Below are positions 43,904-52,400 of a stretch of 62,559 bases of DNA, piece after piece. Origin of the DNA: Comamonadaceae bacterium (lineage in GTDB: Bacteria; Pseudomonadota; Gammaproteobacteria; Burkholderiales; Burkholderiaceae_C). The notes beneath the pieces were generated by a model that saw only the letters and a program-made list of their open reading frames with translations, did no database searches and was not told the DNA's origin. The position numbers and the translations under genes are program-made. Numbering within the stretch: position 1 is the first letter of the stretch; each line of letters opens with the position of its first letter. The stretch spans positions 1-62,559 of the forward strand of contig JAAFJC010000011.1 in assembly GCA_013297925.1 (NCBI GenBank), written 5' to 3'.

Positions 43904-43993
43904 TGGCGGAGGCTGTGAGATTCGAACTCACGGGGGACTCACATCCCCGGCAGTTTTCAAGACTGCTGGTTTAAACCGCTCACCCAAACCTCC
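43904..43993 (-). tRNA. tRNA-Ser (anticodon UGA)
   Basis: 90-nt class II tRNA on the minus strand. Acceptor GGAGGTT pairs with AGCCTCC; the anticodon stem GCAGT/ACTGC encloses CTTGAAA, giving anticodon TGA (reads UCA). Long variable arm, T-loop TTCGAAT in GTGAG/CTCAC, discriminator G, and CCA encoded at 43904-43906. Confidence 0.96.
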
Positions 43994-44011
43994 GAAGGGC
44001 TGTATTTTAAT

Positions 44012-45238
44012 CTATGCGAGGAACAGGGCTTGCAGGTCGCTCAAAAAATCTAAGCCACGAGCGGTGGGGCGCACGTGGGTGAAATCTCTGGTGATCAGGC
44101 CTTTGGCTTCTGCCTCTTCAAGCTGCTTTTGGATCGAGGTGATGGAGAGGCCCGTGCGTTCAGAGAAATCCGCTAGAGCGAAACCACCAGTAAGGCGTAG
44201 AGCGTTAAGCATGAATTCGAAGGGGAGATCTGCCCTGGTGACTTCGGCTTCTTGCACCATGCAATCCCACGGGTTGGCTGATAGCGCTTTGTCCATATAG
44301 AGCTTGGGCTCACGGGCTTTGGTTTGGCGCATCACGCGATGGGCGAAACTGAGCTTGCCGTGTGCACCAGCGCCGATGCCGAGGTAATCGCCGAATTGCC
44401 AGTAGTTGGTGTTGTGCAGGCAGCGTTTGTTTGGCTTGGCGAAGGCGCTGATTTCGTAGCGCTCTAAGCCCTGCGCTGCTGTGAGCTCGGTGATGCGGTC
44501 GAGCATGTCGTAGGCATCGTCATCCACAGGCAAATTTTTTGGCGTGAATTTGGCGAAGTAGGTGTTGGGCTCGATTGTGAGGTGATAGATGCTGATGTGG
44601 GGCGGCTGGAAGCTGAGTGCGGTTTGAATGTCTTGTTCGCATTCGGCCAGCGTTTGGCCAGGCAAGGCATACATCACATCGATATTGAAGGCATCGAAAT
44701 TCATCGCTGCTTCTTCAATCGCTGCCTTGGCTTGCGCACTGTTATGGACTCGGCCTAGGGCTTTGAGATGCGCATCGTTGAAGCTCTGCACGCCGATTGA
44801 CAGGCGCGTCACACCAGCTTGGCGGAAGGCTTTGAAGCGGTCTTTCTCAAAAGTGCCGGGGTTGGCTTCGAGCGTGATCTCACAGCCTGCTTCCAATCTC
44901 AATCGGGCGCGAACGGCAGCAAGAAGTTGATCAATGCTGTCAGGAGAAAACAAACTCGGCGTACCACCGCCGATAAACACGCTGTGCACCGTGCGCCCCC
45001 AGATCAGCGGCAGGCTCATATCTAGATCAGCGATCAAGGCTTGTAAGTAGCGCTGCTCCACATCTTGCTGCAGACCCGCGCCACCGCTCACTTCATGTGA
45101 ATTGAAATCGCAATACGGACACTTCTTCAAGCACCAAGGCAAATGGATGTAGAGCGAGAGCGGCGGCAGGCTAGCAAGACGCAGCGTGCCTTCGCGCATG
45201 TAGTGTTGGATGTCTTTCATTGGTGCCCATTTTGTCAT
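44012..45238 (-). CDS. hemW: HemW, radical-SAM heme chaperone
   Basis: 408 residues. Radical-SAM Cys motif CLKKCPYCDF (CxxxCxxC) near residue 35, IGGGTPSLF, and the HemW-specific HNTNYW motif followed by GDYLGIGAGAHG, which separates it from coproporphyrinogen dehydrogenase HemN. It binds heme and inserts it into respiratory proteins. The start at 45238 overlaps the stop of the upstream ABC ATPase gene (ATGA); MKDIQHYMREG at 45220 is an alternative. Stop is 18 bases before tRNA-Ser on the same strand. Confidence 0.92.
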   Translation of the reverse strand: MTKWAPMKDIQHYMREGTLRLASLPPLSLYIHLPWCLKKCPYCDFNSHEVSGGAGLQQDVEQRYLQALIADLDMSLPLIWGRTVHSVFIGGGTPSLFSPDSIDQLLAAVRARLRLEAGCEITLEANPGTFEKDRFKAFRQAGVTRLSIGVQSFNDAHLKALGRVHNSAQAKAAIEEAAMNFDAFNIDVMYALPGQTLAECEQDIQTALSFQPPHISIYHLTIEPNTYFAKFTPKNLPVDDDAYDMLDRITELTAAQGLERYEISAFAKPNKRCLHNTNYWQFGDYLGIGAGAHGKLSFAHRVMRQTKAREPKLYMDKALSANPWDCMVQEAEVTRADLPFEFMLNALRLTGGFALADFSERTGLSITSIQKQLEEAEAKGLITRDFTHVRPTARGLDFLSDLQALFLA

Positions 45239-45921
45239 GCACTCTGCACCACATCCTCCACCATCTGCCCGTCCCGAAACACGATGCGCCTTCGTGCCCA
45301 TGCAGCCACGTCATGCTCATGCGTGACGAGCACCACTGTCATGCCTTGCGCATTGAGCTCGGTGAGCAGCTTCATGATGTCTTCGCTGGTTTGGCTGTCT
45401 AGTGCGCCGGTGGGCTCGTCGGCAAGAATCAGCTGAGGGCTATTCACCAAGGCGCGGGCAATCGCCACGCGCTGCTGCTGGCCACCGGAGAGCTCGGCGG
45501 GAGTGTGATCCATTCTTGCGCCTAAGCCTACTCGCGCCAGCGCCGCCTTGGCTTTTTCTTTGCGAACATCACCTTTGATACCGGCATAGACCATCGGCAG
45601 CTCGACGTTTTCTAGGGCACTTGTGCGTGGCAGCAAATTGAATTGCTGGAAGACAAAACCAATTCTGCGATTACGAATCGAGGCAAGCTGATCGCCTTGC
45701 ATGCCTTCCACGCTCTCACCTGCAAGCCTATAGATGCCGCTGGTAGGCAAATCCAAGCAGCCCATGATGTTCATCAGTGTGGATTTGCCTGAGCCTGATG
45801 CGCCCATGATGGCGACGAACTCGCCCTCGGCAATATCCAGCGACACCCCGCGCAGGGCGTGCACGGTTTGATCGCCCATGGTGTAGGTTTTAACGATCTC
45901 TCGCGCTTCGATCAGAGGCAT
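45235..45921 (-). CDS. MacB/LolD-type ABC ATPase without a permease
   Basis: 228-residue ATPase: Walker A GASGSGKSTLMNIMG, signature LSGGQQQRVAIARAL, Walker B LILADEPTGALDS, and the family-typical IRNRRIGFVFQQFNLLPR. It would power a MacAB- or LolCDE-like system; the upstream gene encodes a MacA-like adaptor 11 bases away. The expected FtsX-like MacB permease is not downstream, where hemW follows with a four-base overlap, nor anywhere else in the window, so the permease must be encoded elsewhere or has been lost. Confidence 0.92.
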   Translation of the reverse strand: MPLIEAREIVKTYTMGDQTVHALRGVSLDIAEGEFVAIMGASGSGKSTLMNIMGCLDLPTSGIYRLAGESVEGMQGDQLASIRNRRIGFVFQQFNLLPRTSALENVELPMVYAGIKGDVRKEKAKAALARVGLGARMDHTPAELSGGQQQRVAIARALVNSPQLILADEPTGALDSQTSEDIMKLLTELNAQGMTVVLVTHEHDVAAWARRRIVFRDGQMVEDVVQSA

Positions 45922-45932
45922 AGACAGTGCGA

Positions 45933-48047
45933 TCAGAACGGCATGCGAGGGCCAGAGGGGCGTGCACCAGCGGCGGGTGTGCTGCCTGCGCCGATCACGC
46001 CTGTTACCACGATTGCGCCTTCTTTGAAGACTTCTGCATTGGGCGAATTGGGCGCGACCATGAGCTCAGTGGATGTGCCATCGGTGATGCCTAGGCGCAC
46101 GTTGTATGCGACGGGTTTGCCTTGCTCGTTGAGCAAGTAGATGCGGCCACGCGAACTGGTGCGGTTGCCGATTTCTGCGAGCAGTGCGGCGTATTTGTTT
46201 TTCTGCTCGGGCGTGAGGAAATCGTTGATCTTGGCGCGCAGCTCGCTCATGATGCGCTCCCGCACCTTGGGGCGATCTTCGGGCGTGGCATCGCGCATGG
46301 CGGCGAATTTAGGGCGAGTCTCGGTGAACAGGGCATCGAGCTTTTGCTGCTGGTCTGCGCTGAGCTGCAACTCGCTCACGAGGCGGTTTCGGAATTCGCC
46401 CAGGGGGCCACCACCTCCGCCGCCTGTTGCTGGCGCACCAGCTTGCGGCGCGGGCGCTGAAGGCGATGAGGTTGGTGCTATTGGCGCTACAGCGCTTCCC
46501 ACCGCACCTCCGACCGCACCTACAGCACTGTTTTGAGAAGGTTTTTGGCTGGTTGCCGGCATAGAATCTGCGCGAGGCGCTACAGAATTAGGAGCTGATG
46601 GTGCGGCGGGTGATGCGGCGGCTGGGCGATTGCCACCGCCTGAGGAAGGCGCATTGGCAATCATCTCTTGGTATTTCTTGCGCTGCTCGGGTGTGAGCAT
46701 GGCTGAGATTTTGCTGCGCATCTCGGCGGTAATTTTTTCTCTTGCGCCTTGGCGCTCGGCCTCATCCATATCGCGCATCGCCATGAATTTGGGGCGCAGT
46801 TCGGTGGAGATGGCTTCTAACTTGGTTTGTTGATCGGCACTCAATTGCAATTCGTTGATCAAGCGCTCACGCTGCGCGGCCATACCACCGCCACCACCTG
46901 CTGGCTGCGCTACGGCTTCGCTGAAGAAACTGAAGCCGCTGCGACCTGTTTTGGGTGCTGAAGATGGAGCCCCGGGTGCTGATGCACCAGAAGCCGCGGG
47001 CTCGACGCCAGCAATCCGCACGCGCAGCGCAGAATTTGGGATCTTCAGCACATTCTCGCGGCTGTCCGTCACCACGCGCACATTCGCCGTCATCCCCGGC
47101 AGCAATCGGCCTGCGGTATTGGTGAAGCCCACCACTGCGATATAGGTCACCACATTGGCCACGTTCTGCGCGGCCTTACGTACCTGGCGCACCTCGCCTT
47201 CAAAGGTCTGACCGGGGAAGGCATCCACAGTGAAGGTGGCGCGCTGGCCCGTGCGGATGCGGCTCACATCGGCTTCGTCGATACTGGCATCCACCTGCAT
47301 ATCCGAGAGATTCTGGGCGATCACAAACAGCTCAGGCGATTGCAGGCTCGCTGCCACCGTTTGCCCTTTCTCAATCGCGCGCTTGATCACGATGCCGTTA
47401 ACTGGCGAGGTGATCTTGGTGCGCTGCAAATCAATGCGGGCTTGAGACAAAGCAGCATCGCGTTGCGCCACATTGGCTTGTGCGGATTTCACTTGCGCAT
47501 TCGTCACGGCCAATTGCGCTTGGGTCGATTTCAAGCTCTCGCCCGATGTGTTTACCAGCGCCCGAGCTTTATCCGCTTCGCTCTGCGCAATGAATTGCTT
47601 GTCCGCCAAATCCTTCTTGCGCTCAAAATCTCTTTGCGCCTCAGCCACATCCACCTGCGCGCGCGAGATCGCCGCATTCGATGCCAACACATTAGCTTGC
47701 GCCGTGAGTACAGCCGCGCGCGCCGCATCCACATCCGCCATGGCTTGGCGCACGCGGAATTCAAAGGTCTCAGGATCAATCTGCGCAATCAACTGCCCAG
47801 CTTTGACTTCAGAATTGAAATCCACATACAGCTCTTTGATCTGGCCACTCACCTGCGTGCCCACGCTCACCTGCGTGACGGGGTTCACCGCGCCGCTGGC
47901 CGACACACTGGCTTGCAAATTCCCGCGCTCGATTTTTGCGCTGCGGTACTGCACATCGCCCGCTTTATCCTGCTGCGAGTACCACCACGCGCCGCCGCCC
48001 GCCGCCGCCAGCAGCACCAAGCCCGAGATCCACAAAGATTTCTTCAT
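45933..48047 (-). CDS. MacA-like periplasmic adaptor with two Spy-like (LTxxQ) repeats
   Basis: 704 residues, nearly twice the ~370-400 of MacA. An N-terminal anchor helix (WISGLVLLAAAGGGAWWY), then the adaptor with lipoyl halves, a long coiled-coil hairpin (~90-190) and beta-barrel (FPGQTFEGEVRQV) to ~330. Inserted after it are two copies of a helical module at ~386-466 and ~546-626, each with ELQLSADQQ-KL, RPKF-AMRD and a C-terminal LTPEQ-KY, resembling CpxP/Spy LTxxQ periplasmic chaperones. The linker between is Pro/Ala/Ser-rich and includes a 39-bp repeat copy. A C-terminal adaptor segment ends TGVIGAG. Divergent from the CBS gene. Confidence 0.9.
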   Translation of the reverse strand: MKKSLWISGLVLLAAAGGGAWWYSQQDKAGDVQYRSAKIERGNLQASVSASGAVNPVTQVSVGTQVSGQIKELYVDFNSEVKAGQLIAQIDPETFEFRVRQAMADVDAARAAVLTAQANVLASNAAISRAQVDVAEAQRDFERKKDLADKQFIAQSEADKARALVNTSGESLKSTQAQLAVTNAQVKSAQANVAQRDAALSQARIDLQRTKITSPVNGIVIKRAIEKGQTVAASLQSPELFVIAQNLSDMQVDASIDEADVSRIRTGQRATFTVDAFPGQTFEGEVRQVRKAAQNVANVVTYIAVVGFTNTAGRLLPGMTANVRVVTDSRENVLKIPNSALRVRIAGVEPAASGASAPGAPSSAPKTGRSGFSFFSEAVAQPAGGGGGMAAQRERLINELQLSADQQTKLEAISTELRPKFMAMRDMDEAERQGAREKITAEMRSKISAMLTPEQRKKYQEMIANAPSSGGGNRPAAASPAAPSAPNSVAPRADSMPATSQKPSQNSAVGAVGGAVGSAVAPIAPTSSPSAPAPQAGAPATGGGGGGPLGEFRNRLVSELQLSADQQQKLDALFTETRPKFAAMRDATPEDRPKVRERIMSELRAKINDFLTPEQKNKYAALLAEIGNRTSSRGRIYLLNEQGKPVAYNVRLGITDGTSTELMVAPNSPNAEVFKEGAIVVTGVIGAGSTPAAGARPSGPRMPF
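46555..46593 (-). repeat. 39-bp dispersed repeat, copy 11, in the MacA linker
   Basis: GCCGGCATAGAATCTGCGCG at the left end on the plus strand. In the gene it is read N-S-V-A-P-R-A-D-S-M-P-A, the same frame as copies 4, 9 and 13, within the unstructured linker between the two Spy-like modules. Confidence 0.8.
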
Positions 48048-48106
48048 AAAGCCGATTGTAGGCAGTCGGGTAACGCCCTGTATGTCTAATGAGTAAACTT
48101 CGGACT

Positions 48107-50020
48107 ATGAGTAGCAACCCCGTCATCTCCCAGCCCGCAGGCAGCCTGATCGCCCAGCTTGCCAAAGAGCTGGCGCAACACGCCCCCTTTGACCAAATGG
48201 CCGCAGAGCATATTCGCGCATTTGTGAACGGCAGCGAGCAGCGCTACTTCCCGGCGGGCCAACTTGTGATGAGCCCTGCAGATGGCGCGGCGCAGCATCT
48301 GCTCTTTGTGCGGCGCGGCGCTGTGACGGGAACGCAGGGCTTGGCTGAGCTCAATGGCGGCGCGTTTTTGTATGAAGCTGGCGAGCTCTTTCCCGTGAGC
48401 GCTGTCGTGGGCAACCGCGCCGTGACGGCCACCTACAAAGCCACCGAAGATTGCTTCGCGCTCGCGCTGCCGATTGCGGCTGTGAAAACGCTGGCCGAGC
48501 AAAGCGCGCCGTTTGCAGATTTTCTCAATCAACGCATTCAACACTTCCTCAGCCTCTCTCGCAAAGCCCTGCAAGGCGAAATGGCCTCACGCGTGCTCGC
48601 TGAGCAGAGCATGGAAACGCCCTTGGGCAGCCTGATTAAACATGCTCCCATCTGCTGCTCGCCGGCAGAGAATCTGCGCGAGGCGCTATCAAAAATGCAG
48701 CAAATGCGCATCGGCTCGATGCTGGTGACGGATGACACGCAGCATGCCGTGGGCATCCTCACACGCTATGACATCTTGGGCCGGGTCACGCTGCCGGGCG
48801 TATCACTCGACACACCGATCTCTACAGTGATGGTCTCACCCGTGCGCACGCTCGATGTGAGCGATACCGCGCAAGATGCGGCGCTGCTCATGTCGCGCCA
48901 CGCAATTCGGCATGTACCGATCACGCGGCAGGGCGCGGTGGTGGGCATCGTCTCTGAGCGCGATTTGTTTGCGATGCAGCGCATGAGTTTGCAGCAGCTC
49001 TCCAATGCGCTTCGCGGCGCAAACAGCGTGGATGAGCTCAAAAGCCTTGCGCCCGGTATCCGCCAGTTTGCCGCACGCCTGCTTGGTCAAGGCATTCAAG
49101 CGCGCCAGCTCACGGCGCTGGTGAGCCATTTGAACGATCTGCTCACTGAGCGCTTGCTCGATCTACTCGCTGCCGAGCACGGATTAGACCCACAGCAAGC
49201 CTGCTGGATCGCGCTCGGCTCCGAAGGCCGCGAAGAGCAAACCGTGGCCACCGATCAAGACAACGCGCTCATCTTGCGAGACAACACGTCGGACGCAGAC
49301 CGCGCCAAGTGGCTCACTCTCGCCCGCCAAGCCAACGACACGCTCGACGAGTGCGGCTACCCGCTTTGCGCAGGCAACATCATGGCCAGCAATGCCGAGC
49401 TTTGCCTCAAACAATCCGAGTGGCAAGAGCGTTTCGCACATTGGATCGGCGTGGGCGAGCCTGAAGATTTGCTCAATGCCAGCATCTTCTTTGATCTGCG
49501 CGGCCTTTGGGGGGAGAAGGCATTGGCTGCACAACTGCGCGATTTCGTCACCACCCAAGCCGGCAGCAAAAACCGCTTCTTAAAACTCTTGGCCATCAAC
49601 GCCCTACAACGCACCCCACCGCTCACTTGGACGGGCGCGATCGACACGCATGACGATGGCACTGTGGATTTGAAACTGCGCGGCACGGCCATTTTCGTGG
49701 ATGCGGCTCGCCTGTACGCGCTGGCCAATGGCATCGCTGAAACCAATACCCGTGCTCGTCTCGCCGCTATCGGTCAAAAACTGAATATCAAGCAGCGCGA
49801 ATACGAAGGCTGGATCGGTGGCTTTGAGTTTTTGCAGACGCTCCGCCTGCGCGTGCAGATCGACATTGCGCAAGGCATGCAAGAAGCTTTGGGCAATCCT
49901 GATGAGCCCAACCGCATTGACATTCGCCGCTTGAACACCATTGACCGCCGCATCCTCAAAGAAACCTGCCGCGTCGCGCGTGATGTGCAAGATCGTATGC
50001 GCATGGATTACGAGCGATGA
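48107..50020 (+). CDS. cNMP-binding/CBS/DUF294 nucleotidyltransferase-like protein
   Basis: 637 residues. Domain order: a cyclic-nucleotide-binding-like domain (~15-125), a pair of CBS domains (~165-290, VTDDTQHAVGILTRYDIL and IVSERDLFAMQ), then a DUF294 nucleotidyltransferase-like domain with GSEGREEQ followed by TDQDNA (the GS...D-x-D pattern), and the DUF294 C-terminal domain. Cytoplasmic regulator that probably senses adenine nucleotides; reaction unproven. An ATG at 48089 would add six residues. It is coupled to the exonuclease gene by an ATGA overlap, the usual DUF294-DnaQ pairing in proteobacteria. Confidence 0.9.
   Translation: MSSNPVISQPAGSLIAQLAKELAQHAPFDQMAAEHIRAFVNGSEQRYFPAGQLVMSPADGAAQHLLFVRRGAVTGTQGLAELNGGAFLYEAGELFPVSAVVGNRAVTATYKATEDCFALALPIAAVKTLAEQSAPFADFLNQRIQHFLSLSRKALQGEMASRVLAEQSMETPLGSLIKHAPICCSPAENLREALSKMQQMRIGSMLVTDDTQHAVGILTRYDILGRVTLPGVSLDTPISTVMVSPVRTLDVSDTAQDAALLMSRHAIRHVPITRQGAVVGIVSERDLFAMQRMSLQQLSNALRGANSVDELKSLAPGIRQFAARLLGQGIQARQLTALVSHLNDLLTERLLDLLAAEHGLDPQQACWIALGSEGREEQTVATDQDNALILRDNTSDADRAKWLTLARQANDTLDECGYPLCAGNIMASNAELCLKQSEWQERFAHWIGVGEPEDLLNASIFFDLRGLWGEKALAAQLRDFVTTQAGSKNRFLKLLAINALQRTPPLTWTGAIDTHDDGTVDLKLRGTAIFVDAARLYALANGIAETNTRARLAAIGQKLNIKQREYEGWIGGFEFLQTLRLRVQIDIAQGMQEALGNPDEPNRIDIRRLNTIDRRILKETCRVARDVQDRMRMDYER
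48661..48699 (-). repeat. Possible 39-bp repeat, copy 12, in a CBS domain
   Basis: The first 29 bases (GCCGGCAGAGAATCTGCGCG, then AGGCGCTA) differ from copy 11 at only one position. But it is read in another frame (S-P-A-E-N-L-R-E-A-L-S-K-M) that is normal CBS-domain sequence, so chance or convergence is not excluded. Confidence 0.45.
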
Positions 50021-50673
50021 GCCTGTTCAGTTGGTTTAAAGACCAAGCGCCACAATCGCAAAGCGGAAAAGAGCGCTGGGTCGTGCTCGACGTAGAAACC
50101 AGCGGCCTCGATGCACCCACTGCGCAACTCTTAGCAGTAGCCTGCATTGGCCTGCAAGTGGATTGGACAGCCCGCACGCTCAGCATCACCCCAGGCGACA
50201 GCTTTGAGATCGTGATCCAGCCCAAGCGCCCCGTCGATGATGTGAGCAATATCTTGGTGCATGGTATCGGCATGCAGCGCCAGCAAATGGGCCTGCCCGG
50301 CTGGCAAGCTCTGCCCATGTTGCGCGATTTTCTGGCGGATGCCCCTCTGCTAGCCTTCCACGCTTGGTTTGACCAAATCTTGCTAGAGCGCCATTTCCGC
50401 TCCGAGCTCGGCAAACCTTTGAAGAACCCTTGGCTCGACATCGAAAAGCTCTGCTCCGTCACCCAACCTGATGCCAAGGCAGAAGACCTTGACCAATGGC
50501 TCGCCCACTTCAACCTCAGCTGCGCCGCCCGCCATGAAGCCGCAGCGGATGCGTTCGTGGAGGCCGAAGTGCTGCAATGCATCTGGCCGCAGCTGATGAA
50601 TGAGTTGGGAGACAAACCCAGCTGGCAAGGCTTGAAGAGATTAGAAAAGCTTGACCAGTGGCTCTCAAGGTAA
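50017..50673 (+). CDS. DnaQ-like 3'-5' exonuclease
   Basis: 218 residues of the DEDDh exonuclease fold. Motif I is VLDVETSGL (Asp25, Glu27), motif II AFHAWFDQILLERHF, motif III RHEAAADAFVEAEV (the His and Asp of DEDDh). It resembles the small DnaQ-type exonucleases encoded next to DUF294/CBS proteins rather than the polymerase III epsilon subunit, which carries a polymerase-binding tail absent here. Its ATG overlaps the DUF294 stop. Substrate (RNA or DNA) unknown. Confidence 0.87.
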   Translation: MSLFSWFKDQAPQSQSGKERWVVLDVETSGLDAPTAQLLAVACIGLQVDWTARTLSITPGDSFEIVIQPKRPVDDVSNILVHGIGMQRQQMGLPGWQALPMLRDFLADAPLLAFHAWFDQILLERHFRSELGKPLKNPWLDIEKLCSVTQPDAKAEDLDQWLAHFNLSCAARHEAAADAFVEAEVLQCIWPQLMNELGDKPSWQGLKRLEKLDQWLSR

Positions 50674-50699
50674 GCACAGCTTAAAGTCAAACCTGAGCA

Positions 50700-50760
50700 G
50701 GTCTTTTTCGCGTTTTTCGCGCAACTTTTGCCTCTTTCGCGTTCCTCTTTTGCATTTCGC
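50700..50760 (+). repeat. Degraded copy of the TTCGCG/TTTGCCTC repeat family
   Basis: Reads GTCTTTTTCGCGTTTTTCGC, then GCAACTTTTGCCTCTTTCGC, resembling the right arm of the inverted repeat between ureF and ureG (TTCTGCGTAACCTTTGCGTC). It lies just after the exonuclease gene. Weak but recognisable. Confidence 0.4.
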
Positions 50761-50826
50761 TCCCCAAAATTCGCATTCCATCGCAAACCGCTAGCTTCAT
50801 CCGTGTCAACACGGCACAGTAGCGGC

Positions 50827-51231
50827 ATGCAAACACTGTCCTCCCTCTCCCCGCAGGTCATCATTCATCTAGCTGCTGCCCTATCAGCCGCCGCGCTAGG
50901 GCCTTTTGCGCTTTGGGCGCGCCTAACTAGCAAGCAGCGCCCCAAACTGCACCGCGCCTTTGGCTACGCTTGGGTCACGATGATGCTGATCACGGCCATC
51001 ACGGCCATCTTTATCAAATCCCATTTTCCATTCTGGCTGCATTTTTCGTGGATTCATTTGCTGATCCCTGTCACCCTGCTTGGTCTGTTCGGCGCGTTCT
51101 GGTTTCTCGCCAAGGGGGATATCAAAGGCCATCGCAAAAGCATGCTCGGCCTGTATTTCGGCGCATGTCTGGGAGCCGGTGTGTTCACTCTTTTGCCCGG
51201 CCGCTTCCTTGGTCAATTCATTTGGGGTTGA
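50827..51231 (+). CDS. DUF2306-type small membrane protein
   Basis: 134 residues with four hydrophobic segments. Marks of the DUF2306 family: KLHRAFGYAWVTMM and KGDIKGHRKSMLGLYFGA, where the two charged, His-containing loops (LHR and GHR) may bind heme or a metal. The frame opens at 50728, but the upstream part overlaps the degraded repeat; I chose the ATG at 50827 (MQTLSSLSPQVIIHLAAAL). Function unknown. Followed by an esterase-like gene 40 bases away. Confidence 0.8.
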   Translation: MQTLSSLSPQVIIHLAAALSAAALGPFALWARLTSKQRPKLHRAFGYAWVTMMLITAITAIFIKSHFPFWLHFSWIHLLIPVTLLGLFGAFWFLAKGDIKGHRKSMLGLYFGACLGAGVFTLLPGRFLGQFIWG

Positions 51232-51271
51232 AGCCCACCTCAGCTCATCTTCAACTCCTCCATCGACATCT

Positions 51272-52363
51272 ATGAAACTCATCTCCACTTTGATCGCCAG
51301 CCTAGCCACCAGCATCGCGCTCGGCCTACCCGCCCACGCGCAGGTGGGTATGAGCAATATTCAAGCAGGCTCAATTCCTGTTACCTTGATCTACCCCACA
51401 ACGGCCACCGCCAGCCCCGTCAGCTTCGGCGCTTTCGTACTGAACGTGGCACCAGATGCACAGCCGCTGCCGCAAATGCATCGCTTGGTTGTACTGTCTC
51501 ACGGCTCAGGCGGCAGTGCTACATCTGACCATGGCTTGGCCTCGGCGCTGGCACGAGCAGGCTTTATCGTTGCCCAGCCGCTGCATGCAGGAGACAACTT
51601 TCGAGATGCCTCCAAAGCGGGGCCTGAGGCTTTTCGCAGCCGCCCTGCCGAGGTCTCGCAGGTCATTGATGCGCTGGCCAAGCATCCGCAATGGTCACCT
51701 AAGCTCGCGCTGGATCAGGTGGGGGTGCATGGCATGTCGGCGGGTGGTGTCACTGGCTTGGCACTTGCAGGCGGCCAATGGCGCACACTCAATTTGGTGC
51801 AGCACTGCAACCGCGTGCAAGAGGCAGATGCTGGGTTTTGCTACCAAGGCGCTCGATCCGGTGCGGGCAAACAAGAGCGCGCGGCCAGCTTTGAACGCGC
51901 GAAGAATGTGCCAGAAGCATTTCTACCGAGCGAAATCAAAACCTTGCATGGCGGCCTCACGCCATCTGCGGGCAAACCAGACGTGAGGCCAGATACGCGC
52001 ATCGCTGCTGTCACGCTTTCCGTGCCAGTGGCTGCAATTTTTAGTGCGGAGAGGCTGGAGAGAATTCGCATTCAGGTGGGCGTGGTCTCAGCCAAGAATG
52101 ATCAGGTGCTCGTGCCCCGCTTCCATTCAGAGCATGTACTCGCCCATTGCACAAGCTGCCAACGCTTGGCTGATCTGCCTGCCGAGCATTTCGATCTGCT
52201 CTCGCCCTGGCCTGAATCGGTGGCGCGCGAAGTGGCCGCCACCCAAGTGCGCGGCGGCCTGCCTACGCCAGGCTTTGATGCCAAGCTGCGCGATGCCGCC
52301 TTTGCGCAAATCGTGCAATTTCATCTCAAGCATCTCAGCCCAGCAGCGCCAGCCAAGCCCTGA
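51272..52363 (+). CDS. Exported alpha/beta hydrolase (PAF-acetylhydrolase/dienelactone type)
   Basis: 363 residues. Signal peptide ~1-22 (LISTLIASLATSIALGLPAHAQ). Oxyanion-hole segment VVLSHGSGGS and nucleophile elbow GVHGMSAGG (Ser in GxSxG); a candidate acid lies in VVSAKNDQVL and a candidate His in LPAEHFDLLSP, completing a catalytic triad. The family includes putative dienelactone hydrolases and PAF acetylhydrolases, acting here in the periplasm on an unknown ester. The start was placed at 51272 because the signal peptide begins there; the frame is open back to 51080 within the previous gene. Confidence 0.85.
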   Translation: MKLISTLIASLATSIALGLPAHAQVGMSNIQAGSIPVTLIYPTTATASPVSFGAFVLNVAPDAQPLPQMHRLVVLSHGSGGSATSDHGLASALARAGFIVAQPLHAGDNFRDASKAGPEAFRSRPAEVSQVIDALAKHPQWSPKLALDQVGVHGMSAGGVTGLALAGGQWRTLNLVQHCNRVQEADAGFCYQGARSGAGKQERAASFERAKNVPEAFLPSEIKTLHGGLTPSAGKPDVRPDTRIAAVTLSVPVAAIFSAERLERIRIQVGVVSAKNDQVLVPRFHSEHVLAHCTSCQRLADLPAEHFDLLSPWPESVAREVAATQVRGGLPTPGFDAKLRDAAFAQIVQFHLKHLSPAAPAKP

Positions 52364-52400
52364 AATCCATCGCCCTTCCCGTCATTCCAAGGAGTCTCTG

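Noticed and set aside
45596-45612. CCGGCATAGA in the MacB-type ATPase as a further 39-bp repeat copy
   Set aside because: Only about ten bases match and they encode the family-typical MVYAGI; no ATAGCTG core at the right distance.
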